A stretch of 6,811 nt of DNA from Phascolarctobacterium sp. (GCA_022718015.1 JAIHZV010000060.1:1-6811), one strand, 5' to 3'. Counted from the first letter of the stretch, positions 1 through 6,635 are shown. Program-made: numbers and translations. Notes: a model not told the origin generated them from the sequence alone.

Positions 1-117
1 CCCCTCCACTTTGACCGCTACGACAAGCTGGGCACCACCACGCCCCGGGACTACGCCGCCCTGTTTGCGCAGGTGGCAAAGGGCACGCTGGTCAGCAAAG
101 AAGCCAGCGCCGCCTGA
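1..117 (+). pseudogene. Fragment of a serine hydrolase / class A beta-lactamase-like gene (internal part, both ends missing)
   Basis: Frame 1 is open from the first base to TGA at 115-117 (38 codons). It contains TTTPRDYAALFAQVAKGTL followed by VSKEASAA. This resembles the segment of class A beta-lactamase-like serine hydrolases (Beta-lactamase2 family) in which a T-T-x-R-D helix precedes a 'g.Ls.eas..ml' stretch. That recognition is from memory of the family pattern, over only 38 residues. In that family several dozen more residues follow, including the K-T-G box, so the stop here looks premature and falls at the point where mutL on the other strand also breaks. Third codon positions are G or C in 33 of 38 codons, clearly higher than the start of mutL (about 21 of 40), which suggests a different genomic origin. 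The 5' part lies outside the window. The fragment is probably non-functional as it stands; the family call is tentative. Confidence 0.5.
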
Positions 118-1355
118 AAGCGTTCCTCGACTGAAGGCGCACCTGCCTGCTCTGCCTCCTTCAATACGCCCGGATTATGGCGGAAGAGTGCCGCGCTGTC
201 GCGCTGCAAACGCTCGCCTGCCTTAGCGCAGGGAGCAGGCTGCTCGTTGCGCACAGGCGGCTCACGATGCACAGCCAGCGTCGTTTTCGGTGACGCAGGC
301 ACAAAAGCATTCAGCTCCGAATCAGGCAGAAGCTGCACCTGCGTCTTTTGCGCACTCATCGGCCGCGTCAGCGCATCCGTCAGCGCCTTGAACATGGCGC
401 GGTAAATCACGCCGTCATCACTGAACTTAATCTCGCTCTTCTGCGGATGCACATTGACATCGACAGACGCCGTATCCACCGTAATATTGATAACCGCAAA
501 GGGAAAGCCGCTCTTGGGAATCTGCGACTGATAGGCATGGTCCATAGCCTTAGAAAGCATCTTGCTACCGATGCTGCGGCCATTGACGAAAAACGTCTGC
601 CAGCCGCGCGTGCCCTTGAGCAGCGTCGGGCGGCCAATGAAGCCGCTTATCTGCACCGCGTTGTCATCCAGCTTCACCGTCAGCAGATTCTCTGCGACAT
701 TTTTGCCATATAAAGCACGAATCGTCCGCGCCAAATCGCCGTCGCCCGGCGTACTCAGCACTTCCTTATCGTTATTCGTCAGCTTAAAGCGTACATCAGG
801 ACGCGACAGCGCCAGCTTCGTCAGCAGCTCACTGATATAGCGTCCCTCCGTCGCCACAGTTTTTAAAAATTTACGTCGCGCAGGCACATTGAAGAACAGG
901 TTCTCGACGATAACCGTCGTGCCTGCTGCCGCACCTGTCGAGCTGACCTCCGTCTGCTCGCCGCCGTCGATATGCACCGAGGTCGCGAACTCCTCCTCCT
1001 GCGGACGCGTAAGCAGGGTAAAGTTAGAAACAGATGCAATACTCGGCAAGGCTTCACCGCGAAAGCCCAGCGTATGCAGGCGCAGTAAATCGTCCGCACT
1101 CGTCAGCTTGCTCGTCGCATGGCGCAGCACAGCCATTTTGGCATTAGCCTCGTTCATGCCGCAGCCATTATCCACGACACGAATATATTCTGTGCCTCCG
1201 GCAAAGGTCGTAACTTCAATCTTCGTCGCTCCTGCATCAAGAGCGTTCTCCACCAGCTCCTTGACTACCGAAGCAGGCTTTTCCACAACCTCGCCAGCAG
1301 CAATCTGGTTTGCTGTATTAGTGTCCAAAAGCTGGACGACATGCTCATCTGCCAT
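51..1355 (-). CDS. mutL: DNA mismatch repair protein MutL, C-terminally truncated
   Basis: MutL is the GHKL-type ATPase that couples MutS mismatch recognition to downstream repair. In bacteria without MutH its C-terminal domain also nicks the new strand. Visible ATPase motifs are KELVENALDAGA (catalytic Glu33, Mg-binding Asn37), DNGCGM (62-67), RHATSK (78-83) and GFRGEAL (97-103). The transducer region includes FFVNGR (255-260) and DVNVHPQKSEIKF (299-311), with Lys306 matching the conserved ATP-contacting lysine. Residues from about 335 onwards are a Pro/Ala-rich linker. The reading frame then ends after 434 residues, against about 600 or more in the family. No C-terminal domain is seen, and neither is the DQHA(x)2E(x)4E nuclease motif. 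Roughly the last 20 residues are read antisense to the hydrolase fragment and are probably not native. The ATG overlaps the mutS stop (TAATG), with AAAGGAG at 1367-1373 inside the last mutS codons, 11 bases upstream; this implies translational coupling. The protein would be expected to bind ATP but not to dimerise or nick normally. Confidence 0.93.
   Translation of the reverse strand: MADEHVVQLLDTNTANQIAAGEVVEKPASVVKELVENALDAGATKIEVTTFAGGTEYIRVVDNGCGMNEANAKMAVLRHATSKLTSADDLLRLHTLGFRGEALPSIASVSNFTLLTRPQEEEFATSVHIDGGEQTEVSSTGAAAGTTVIVENLFFNVPARRKFLKTVATEGRYISELLTKLALSRPDVRFKLTNNDKEVLSTPGDGDLARTIRALYGKNVAENLLTVKLDDNAVQISGFIGRPTLLKGTRGWQTFFVNGRSIGSKMLSKAMDHAYQSQIPKSGFPFAVINITVDTASVDVNVHPQKSEIKFSDDGVIYRAMFKALTDALTRPMSAQKTQVQLLPDSELNAFVPASPKTTLAVHREPPVRNEQPAPCAKAGERLQRDSAALFRHNPGVLKEAEQAGAPSVEERFQAALASLLTSVPFATCANRAA
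105..122. other. Breakpoint joining mutL to an unrelated gene fragment
   Basis: The leftward mutL coding sequence is recognisable as linker up to about residue 412 (position about 120). The rightward hydrolase-like coding sequence is recognisable up to about position 114. Both families should continue past this point and neither does, so the two sequences are joined tail to tail here. The exact base cannot be fixed because the linker is not conserved. There are no obvious terminal inverted repeats, target-site duplication or integrase att core within the visible flank. A chromosomal inversion or translocation, deletion after an insertion, or an assembly chimera would all produce this. Confidence 0.6.
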
Positions 1356-3937
1356 TATTTACCCAACTCCTTTCTAGCCTCTGCCTGCAGCTGGTAGAGG
1401 GTGTTCATCGCCTCAATCGGCGTCATGCTCATAACGTCCAAGGTGTCCAGACGCTGCGCTATAGCGCTTGCCGTAAACAGCGAGCCCATCATCTCAGGCT
1501 GCGCCGTGCTGGCCGCAGGCGCAGCACTCTGTCCGTTCTCGCTGTCATATTCGGTCAAAAGCTCCTCAGCTCTGTCCAGCACTCGCTTCGGCAGGCCTGC
1601 CAGCCTTGCCACATGCACGCCGTAGCTGCGGTCTGTACCGCCAGGTACAATGCGGCGCAAAAAGACAATATCCTTGCCGCGCTCCTTGACTGCCACAGAA
1701 TAATTCTTCACGCCTGCCAGCACCGTCTCCAGCGCCATCAGCTGATGATAATGCGTAGCAAAGAGCGTCTTCGCCTTAATCTTATCATGAATATATTCCA
1801 TCACCGCATGCGCAATGCTCATGCCGTCAAAGGTGCTCGTGCCGCGCCCCACCTCGTCGAGGATAATCAGGCTGTTTTTCGTGGCGTATTTCAAAATCTG
1901 CGCCACCTCGTTCATCTCCACCATGAAGGTGCTCTGGCCTGTGGCCAAATCATCGCTGGCACCCACGCGCGTAAAGATTTTATCGACAGGACAAATATTC
2001 GCCTGACGCGCGGGGATAAAGCTGCCCATCTGCGCCATCAGCACCAGCAACGCCACCTGACGCATATATGTCGACTTGCCTGCCATATTCGGGCCGGTAA
2101 TAATCATCATGCGCTCATCTGCGTTGTTAAGGTTCGTATTATTCGGCACGAAGATTTCCTTCTCCAGCAAGCGTTCCACCACAGGATGGCGGCCATCGGT
2201 AATCTTTATCTCACCCCAGTTGTTCAGCTCAGGACGAATATAATTATATTTATAAGCTGCCAGCGCCAGTGAATTGAGCACATCTATGCAGGAAATCGCG
2301 CGCGCCGTCTCCTGAATCTCGACAATCTTGCCGCGAATCAGGCTGCGCAGCTCGTCAAACAGATAATATTCCAGCTGCTGGATTTTTTCCTTCGCACCAA
2401 GAATTTTATTCTCAAACGCCTTCAGCTCAGGCACGATATAACGCTCTGCGTTCACCAGCGTCTGCTTTCGCACAAAATAATCGGGCACGCTGCTCGACTG
2501 TCCCTTGCTGACCTCGATATAGTAGCCAAAAACCTTATTATAGCCAACCTTAAGCGTCTTGATGCCGGTTTCATCCTTCACCTTCTGCTCAAAGTTCTGC
2601 ATCCACGTCTTGTTATCCGCAGCAATCTCATGCAGCTCGTCCAGCTCACTATTATAGCCGGTGCGAATCATGCCGCCCTCGCGCACGGAAAACGGCGGCT
2701 CATCCACAATAGCACGCTGCAAAATCTCGGCCAGCTCCTTATGCAGATGCAGCTCGCCGCACAGCTTACCCAGCAAGCGGCTTTTGCAGTCCGTAAGAAT
2801 ATCCTTCAGTCCCGGCAGCATCATCAGCGAATTACGCAAGGCCACAAGGTCACGTGCATTCGCACTGCCCACCTCGATGCGGCTCACGATACGCTCCAAA
2901 TCGGCCACGGCCTTCAGCTGCTCGGCTACCGCCTCGCGCAGATTGCTGTCTGCCAAAAGCTCGGCCACCGCCTCCTGACGCTCGGCAATACGGCCAAGGT
3001 CGAGTAGCGGGCTTTCAATCCAGCTGCGCAAACGGCGCGCACCCATAGAGGTTTTCGTAAAATCCAACACGTCCAGCAGCGTACCGCGCTTCGAGCCGTC
3101 CGCCATGCTGCGTACCAGCTCCAGATTGCGTATCGCCGTGACATCAAGATTCATAAAGCTGTTGCGCTCGATACGCGTCAAACGGTTAATGTGGCTCAAA
3201 TCCGCCATAACCGTGCCATGCAGATAGCCCAGCAGGCGCTCCACAGTCTTGTGTACCTCCGCCGGAACCTCGGTGCCGGCAAAGTGTTGCGCAAAATAAG
3301 CCGTTTCCGGCGTTTTGCTGTCATAGCCGCTCACAGCGCAATCCGGCAGCCTTGCCGCCAGCCACTCGCGCAGCCTGTCAATCGTCTCCTGATAGCCCAG
3401 GCTGACCACCATTTCCGCAGGCTGCATTCTGTAAATCTGCTCCGTGATATTCAAAAAGGCTTCCTTGCTGTCGTCAAAGAACCATTCACATTCGCCTGTC
3501 GAAACATCAGCCGCAGCAAAGCACAGCTCATGACCTGCAAACTCCTGCAAAAAGACAAGATAACGGTTATGCTTGTCCTCTAAAAGCTGCTCGTTCAGCG
3601 CTGTGCCCGGCGTAATAATCTTAATAACCTTACGCTCGACAATGCCCTTCGCCAGCTTCGGGTCTTCGACCTGCTCACAGATGGCAATGCGGAAGCCCTT
3701 CTTAATCAGCTTAGCAATATAGCCGTCGACCGAATGATAAGGCACGCCGCACATCGGAATATCGTCGTTGCCGGAGCGCTTCGTCAGCGTAATATTCAAA
3801 ACCTCAGATGCTGTAATCGCATCATCATAAAACATTTCGTAAAAATCGCCTAAACGGAAGAACAGCAATTCATCAGGATGCTGATTTTTAACATCCAGAT
3901 ATTGCTGCACCATCGGCGTAACATTTGCAGCAGCCAT
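1355..3937 (-). CDS. mutS: DNA mismatch repair protein MutS
   Basis: MutS dimers scan DNA, bind mismatches and small loops, and then recruit MutL in an ATP-dependent way. The 860 residues match the usual MutS length (E. coli 853). The N-terminal mismatch-binding domain has the intercalating motif GDFYEMF, with Phe32 and Glu34 matching the F-x-E pair. The connector, lever and clamp domains follow, the last with GYNKVFGYYIEVSKG near 465-479. The C-terminal ATPase has Walker A GPNMAGKST (615-623), the STFMVEM signature (669-675), Walker B LIILDE with GRGTSTFDG (690-705) and the H-loop ATHYHQ (His729). A low-complexity Ala/Ser stretch at 803-812 precedes a final helical segment, as in MutS tetramerisation tails. 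The ATG lies in TAATG, overlapping the miaB stop by one base. AAAGGTAAGG (3948-3957) lies within the last miaB codons, 10 bases upstream. The reading frame is intact with all key residues present. Confidence 0.98.
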   Translation of the reverse strand: MAAANVTPMVQQYLDVKNQHPDELLFFRLGDFYEMFYDDAITASEVLNITLTKRSGNDDIPMCGVPYHSVDGYIAKLIKKGFRIAICEQVEDPKLAKGIVERKVIKIITPGTALNEQLLEDKHNRYLVFLQEFAGHELCFAAADVSTGECEWFFDDSKEAFLNITEQIYRMQPAEMVVSLGYQETIDRLREWLAARLPDCAVSGYDSKTPETAYFAQHFAGTEVPAEVHKTVERLLGYLHGTVMADLSHINRLTRIERNSFMNLDVTAIRNLELVRSMADGSKRGTLLDVLDFTKTSMGARRLRSWIESPLLDLGRIAERQEAVAELLADSNLREAVAEQLKAVADLERIVSRIEVGSANARDLVALRNSLMMLPGLKDILTDCKSRLLGKLCGELHLHKELAEILQRAIVDEPPFSVREGGMIRTGYNSELDELHEIAADNKTWMQNFEQKVKDETGIKTLKVGYNKVFGYYIEVSKGQSSSVPDYFVRKQTLVNAERYIVPELKAFENKILGAKEKIQQLEYYLFDELRSLIRGKIVEIQETARAISCIDVLNSLALAAYKYNYIRPELNNWGEIKITDGRHPVVERLLEKEIFVPNNTNLNNADERMMIITGPNMAGKSTYMRQVALLVLMAQMGSFIPARQANICPVDKIFTRVGASDDLATGQSTFMVEMNEVAQILKYATKNSLIILDEVGRGTSTFDGMSIAHAVMEYIHDKIKAKTLFATHYHQLMALETVLAGVKNYSVAVKERGKDIVFLRRIVPGGTDRSYGVHVARLAGLPKRVLDRAEELLTEYDSENGQSAAPAASTAQPEMMGSLFTASAIAQRLDTLDVMSMTPIEAMNTLYQLQAEARKELGK

Positions 3938-5265
3938 TAATCTACCGCCTTACCTTTCACCAACCAGGTTTGTGCAGTGTCAAGCTTCACATTGACCTTC
4001 TGCCCTACCTCATAATGCTTATCTTCAATCGGCCAAAGCACCAGAATACCCGTGCGCGTGCGTCCGTTCCAAACATCAGCCTGCTTGCTCGGTCCTTCTG
4101 CCAGAACCTCTACAGTTTGGCCAACCAGCGTCTCATGGAAGCGCAGGCTGTTCTCATTTTGCAGCGCCATCAGGCGGTTCAGGCGCTCCTTCTTCGTTGC
4201 CAACGGCACCTGCTCCTCCATCTTCGCTGCCGGCGTACCGCTGCGCTTGGAATAAATAAACGTAAACGCCGAAGCAAAGCCAACCTGACGCACAATATCC
4301 ATCGTAGCCTCAAAATCCTCCTCCGTTTCACCTGGGAAGCCCACGATAATATCCGTAGTAATCGCTGCGTCCGGCACATACTTGCGAATGAGCTTAATCA
4401 GCTCCAGATATTTTTCACGGCTGTAGCCACGGTTCATGCGGCGCAGGATTTCCGTGCTGCCGGACTGGAAAGGCACATGGAAGTTCTCGCAGATATGCTC
4501 GCACTCAGCCACAGCCTTGATAACCTCCTCGCTCATATCACGCGGATGGCTCGTCATATAATGAATACGCTCCACGCCGGGAATTTCGTTCACGCGGCGC
4601 AGCAGCTTGGCAAAAGCATCCTGCTCGCCAAAATCCTTTCCGTAGGAGTTTACATTCTGTCCCAGCAGCGTAAATTCCTTATAGCCATCCTGCACAGCAG
4701 CCTCAATCTCGCGCACGATATTCTCTACACTGCGGCTACGCTCACGGCCACGCACGTAAGGCACGATGCAGTAGGTGCAGAAGTTGTTGCAGCCGTACAT
4801 AATGGGAATCCACGCAGCAAATGAGCTTTGGCGTACCATATGGCCCTCAAACTCGCTCTGGTGAATCGTCAAGTCAGTATAGGCCGCACCCTTGCGCTCA
4901 GCAAGAAACTCCAGCAGCAGACGCTTGAAGTCGTTGACATAAGCCGTTCCTAAAAGCAGGTCAACCTGCGGATGCTTTTTGAGCAGCTTCTCGCCATCCT
5001 TTTGCGCCATACAGCCTGCCACACAGATAACAACATCCGGATTCGCACGCTTCACAGCCTTCAGCTCGCCAATCTTGCCGGCGATTTTTTTCTCTGCACT
5101 CTCACGCACGCAGCAGGTGTTGACAATAATAATATCCGCTGTATGAAAATCGGGATTAGGCTTATAGCCAAGCTCCTGCAGCTGACCTGCATAATGCTCT
5201 GTATCCGATTCATTCATCTGACAGCCGTAATTAATCAGGCAATAGGTTTTTTCTTTTTCTATCAT
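3937..5265 (-). CDS. miaB: tRNA-2-methylthio-N6-dimethylallyladenosine synthase (tRNA methylthiotransferase MiaB)
   Basis: MiaB is a radical-SAM enzyme that adds a methylthio group to C2 of i6A at position 37 of tRNAs reading UNN codons, which stabilises codon pairing. The three auxiliary-cluster cysteines lie in the N-terminal UPF0004 domain: Cys15 (YGCQMNE), Cys51 (NTC) and Cys85 (GCMAQ). The radical-SAM motif is GCNNFCTYCIVPYVRGRERSR, with Cys159, Cys163 and Cys166. A C-terminal TRAM-like RNA-binding domain runs from about 378 to 440. YGCQMN and IVPYVRGRERSR favour MiaB over the related MtaB and RimO. A longer frame starts at GTG (5289), but GGAGG at 5276-5280 sits 10 bases before the ATG at 5265, so the 442-residue form is chosen; the GTG version would have its codons over that ribosome site. 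It is first in the miaB-mutS-mutL unit and follows the promoter at 5314-5343. The isopentenyltransferase gene miaA, which supplies its substrate and often lies after mutL, is not in the window. Confidence 0.97.
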   Translation of the reverse strand: MIEKEKTYCLINYGCQMNESDTEHYAGQLQELGYKPNPDFHTADIIIVNTCCVRESAEKKIAGKIGELKAVKRANPDVVICVAGCMAQKDGEKLLKKHPQVDLLLGTAYVNDFKRLLLEFLAERKGAAYTDLTIHQSEFEGHMVRQSSFAAWIPIMYGCNNFCTYCIVPYVRGRERSRSVENIVREIEAAVQDGYKEFTLLGQNVNSYGKDFGEQDAFAKLLRRVNEIPGVERIHYMTSHPRDMSEEVIKAVAECEHICENFHVPFQSGSTEILRRMNRGYSREKYLELIKLIRKYVPDAAITTDIIVGFPGETEEDFEATMDIVRQVGFASAFTFIYSKRSGTPAAKMEEQVPLATKKERLNRLMALQNENSLRFHETLVGQTVEVLAEGPSKQADVWNGRTRTGILVLWPIEDKHYEVGQKVNVKLDTAQTWLVKGKAVD

Positions 5266-5275
5266 ATGTGTAATA

Positions 5276-5280
5276 CCTCC
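5276..5280 (-). promoter_or_regulatory. Ribosome binding site deciding the miaB start
   Basis: The − strand reads GGAGG here (within TGGAGGT), 10 bases before the ATG at 5263-5265. It favours that ATG over the in-frame GTG at 5287-5289, which lies upstream of the site. Confidence 0.85.
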
Positions 5281-5313
5281 ATATTTCACAGCTTAATTTT
5301 GCTTTATCATTAT

Positions 5314-5343
5314 ATTATACCCAAAAGAAGCCCCTTCCCGCAA
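5314..5343 (-). promoter_or_regulatory. Predicted sigma-70 type promoter for miaB-mutS-mutL
   Basis: On the − strand a perfect -10 box TATAAT (5314-5319) follows an 18-base spacer after a partial -35 box TTGCGG (5338-5343). An A/T tract lies directly upstream of the -35 (5345-5360). The predicted start of transcription is near 5307, giving a leader of about 40 bases before the miaB ATG. The -10 is strong and the -35 weak. No promoter is evident between the three genes, so they are probably co-transcribed. Confidence 0.7.
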
Positions 5344-5344
5344 G

Positions 5345-5360
5345 ATTTTTAATTTTTTTA
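5345..5360. promoter_or_regulatory. A/T tract shared by two divergent promoters (UP-element-like)
   Basis: Sixteen bases are all A or T (ATTTTTAATTTTTTTA), placed between the leftward -35 (5338-5343) and the rightward -35 (5371-5376). Such tracts can contact the RNA polymerase alpha C-terminal domain. It touches the leftward -35 at the usual proximal-subsite distance and lies about 10 to 26 bases from the rightward one. The role is inferred from position and composition only. Confidence 0.4.
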
Positions 5361-5370
5361 GTAGCAGGTA

Positions 5371-5399
5371 TTGAAATCTGCCCTCAATATGATTACAAT
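5371..5399 (+). promoter_or_regulatory. Predicted sigma-70 type promoter for the DUF2939-like gene
   Basis: TTGAAA (5371-5376, five of six consensus bases), a 17-base spacer and TACAAT (5394-5399, five of six). The predicted start near 5406 gives a leader of about 118 bases. A second TATAAT at 5420-5425 has no -35-like hexamer at the right distance and is less likely. A 5-bp inverted repeat, CTGCC (5378-5382) and GGCAG (5403-5407), brackets the spacer and -10; it might be an operator half-site pair, but it is short. Confidence 0.6.
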
Positions 5400-5430
5400 A
5401 TAGGCAGGCCTTAAATTCATATAATATATG

Positions 5431-5489
5431 CTCTGCAGCTTGCGCTTGCATCTCCCATAACTGGAGAAAACAAAAGCTGTAGGGCAGAG
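5431..5489 (+). promoter_or_regulatory. Predicted stem-loop structure in the 5' leader
   Basis: CTCTGC (5431-5436) pairs with GCAGAG (5484-5489). AGCTT (5437-5441) pairs with AAGCT (5474-5478), leaving a 5-base bulge on the 3' side. Inside, TCTCC (5451-5455) pairs with GGAGA (5463-5467) around a 7-base loop. The structure ends about 17 bases before the ribosome site at 5507-5515 and does not cover it. There is no U-run after it, so it is not a terminator. It does not match a riboswitch class I recognise. It could stabilise the mRNA or regulate translation. Confidence 0.4.
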
Positions 5490-5506
5490 AGGTTATTGCC
5501 TAACAT

Positions 5507-5515
5507 AAAGGAAGG
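5507..5515 (+). promoter_or_regulatory. Ribosome binding site of the DUF2939-like gene
   Basis: AAAGGAAGG lies 9 bases before the ATG at 5525, a good match in sequence and spacing, and fixes that start. Confidence 0.85.
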
Positions 5516-5524
5516 TACGAAAAA

Positions 5525-6556
5525 ATGAATAAGAAAAAGTGGTTTATCGTAAGCATTTTGCTTGCTGTACTTGCAGGTGCAGCCTTTTATTTCCTCTACT
5601 TCATCAAAACTCCGGCCTACGCGCTCAACGAAACGCGTCTAGCCGTAAAAGAGCATGATACGACGAAATTCACACGCTATGTTGATGTCAACTCCGTCAT
5701 GGACAATGCCTTTGATGATATTATCAAAGCTGAAAGCAAAATCAATAACGATAATATCTTCTCGAACCCGTTCGCTCTCGGTATTCTGCATATGCTGAAG
5801 CCGTCCGTCGTCGAGCTCATGAGCAAGGAAGCAGTTGAGCGTGTTGCCCAGACTAAGCAAGACGCTGCCTCAAGCGCACAGCCTGTAGATCCTGTTCCCG
5901 ATGCTATGAAGCGCAATCTGGAGCGCCATATTCCGCTCGACAAAATGACGGTGAAGGATTTGCAGCTTACCAAGCACGACGGCGACAACGCCACCGCTTC
6001 GCTCCTGCTGCATGACGGCACGCTCGACAAAGACTTTGTTGCCGAGCTGGTAATGCAGCACAACGAAAAAGGCGACTGGCAGATTAAGAAGGTCGGCAAC
6101 CTGTCGACACTCATTGAGCAGTTCGTCGCAGCCAAACGCGCTAAGCAGGCCGCTGAAAACAAGCCTATTATGGAGCGCTTGAACAAAGCGCTACAGGCCA
6201 CCAGCGAACGTCTGACTATCACTAAGGATTCTAATGACGAAAAGCATACCGCAACCCTGACGGCCACCATCATGGCCAAGAACACCAGTAATGTTGCCAT
6301 CAAGCGTATGTATTATGACGTCATGGTCTTCAACAACAAGGATAAGCAGATTTATTCCTATCCTGAGCATTATCAAGGTTATATCGCTCCTGGTCAGGCT
6401 GTAGAGCTGACTACGAAAAAAACGCTGAACGAAATGCTCCCTGACGACAAGGCACTCATGAATTTTGATGTTGCTAATGAAAAAATCAAAATTCAGGTTA
6501 CCTACATTGCCTTCGATAATGGCAACGTGCTCTCGCCAAAAGATTATGTAGAGTAA
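5525..6556 (+). CDS. Membrane-anchored DUF2939-like protein of unknown function
   Basis: The protein has 343 residues. After a short basic N-terminus (MNKKK), residues 6-27 form one hydrophobic helix with no lipobox cysteine and no clear signal peptidase site, so it is probably a signal anchor leaving the rest outside the cytoplasmic membrane. Residues 29-65 (TPAYALNE, LAVKEHDTTKFTRYVDVNSV) resemble the start of DUF2939 proteins, with the 'P-Y-A-L ... A-h-x-x-D ... F-x-x-Y-V-D' pattern. Residues 140-200 look like the beta-strand part that usually follows, including GDWQIKKVGNL. Residues 110-128 are an Ala/Gln/Pro-rich linker. From about 228 to 335 the pattern of alternating strands (KNTSNVAIKRMYYDVMVFN, IAPGQAVEL) resembles an extracellular beta-sandwich of the FxLYD/DUF4352 kind. 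The gene stands alone: its own promoter and ribosome site precede it and a strong terminator follows. It is divergent from miaB. No catalytic residues are apparent, and family membership is recognised by eye only. Confidence 0.85.
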   Translation: MNKKKWFIVSILLAVLAGAAFYFLYFIKTPAYALNETRLAVKEHDTTKFTRYVDVNSVMDNAFDDIIKAESKINNDNIFSNPFALGILHMLKPSVVELMSKEAVERVAQTKQDAASSAQPVDPVPDAMKRNLERHIPLDKMTVKDLQLTKHDGDNATASLLLHDGTLDKDFVAELVMQHNEKGDWQIKKVGNLSTLIEQFVAAKRAKQAAENKPIMERLNKALQATSERLTITKDSNDEKHTATLTATIMAKNTSNVAIKRMYYDVMVFNNKDKQIYSYPEHYQGYIAPGQAVELTTKKTLNEMLPDDKALMNFDVANEKIKIQVTYIAFDNGNVLSPKDYVE

Positions 6557-6574
6557 AAAGCAAAGCACGTAATT

Positions 6575-6616
6575 AAGCCTGCTTGTGTACTGTTAATGGT
6601 ACGCAAGCAGGCTTTT
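6575..6616 (+). terminator. Strong Rho-independent terminator of the DUF2939-like gene
   Basis: A perfect 16-bp stem joins 6575-6590 (AAGCCTGCTTGTGTAC) and 6599-6614 (GTACGCAAGCAGGCTT), with one G-U pair and an 8-base loop TGTTAATG. It is followed by further Ts and a T/G-rich stretch. It starts 18 bases after the stop codon. The other strand lacks a good U-tract, so termination is mainly rightward. Confidence 0.92.
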
Positions 6617-6635
6617 GTGTTGTCTAGATATTCAA

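Noticed and set aside
100..130. Prophage or integrative element attachment site in mutL
   Set aside because: mutL is a known target for some streptococcal phage-like islands, but here no att core, integrase gene or target duplication is visible, and the neighbouring gene fragment is itself truncated.
1613..2272. A 219-codon rightward open frame opposite mutS
   Set aside because: It is antisense to the conserved MutS ATPase region, has a His/Arg-rich composition and no ribosome site.
3925..4824. A 299-codon rightward open frame opposite miaB
   Set aside because: It lies entirely antisense to miaB and the mutS start, and its Leu/His/Arg-rich product matches no family. It reflects codon bias of the real genes.
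5420..5425. Perfect TATAAT as the main rightward promoter
   Set aside because: There is no -35-like hexamer 16-18 bases upstream and no TGn extension; the TTGAAA-17-TACAAT pair just upstream is a better candidate.
5677..6303. A 208-codon leftward open frame opposite the DUF2939-like gene
   Set aside because: It is antisense to a gene with a good promoter, ribosome site and terminator, and its Ser/Leu-rich product is typical of shadow frames.
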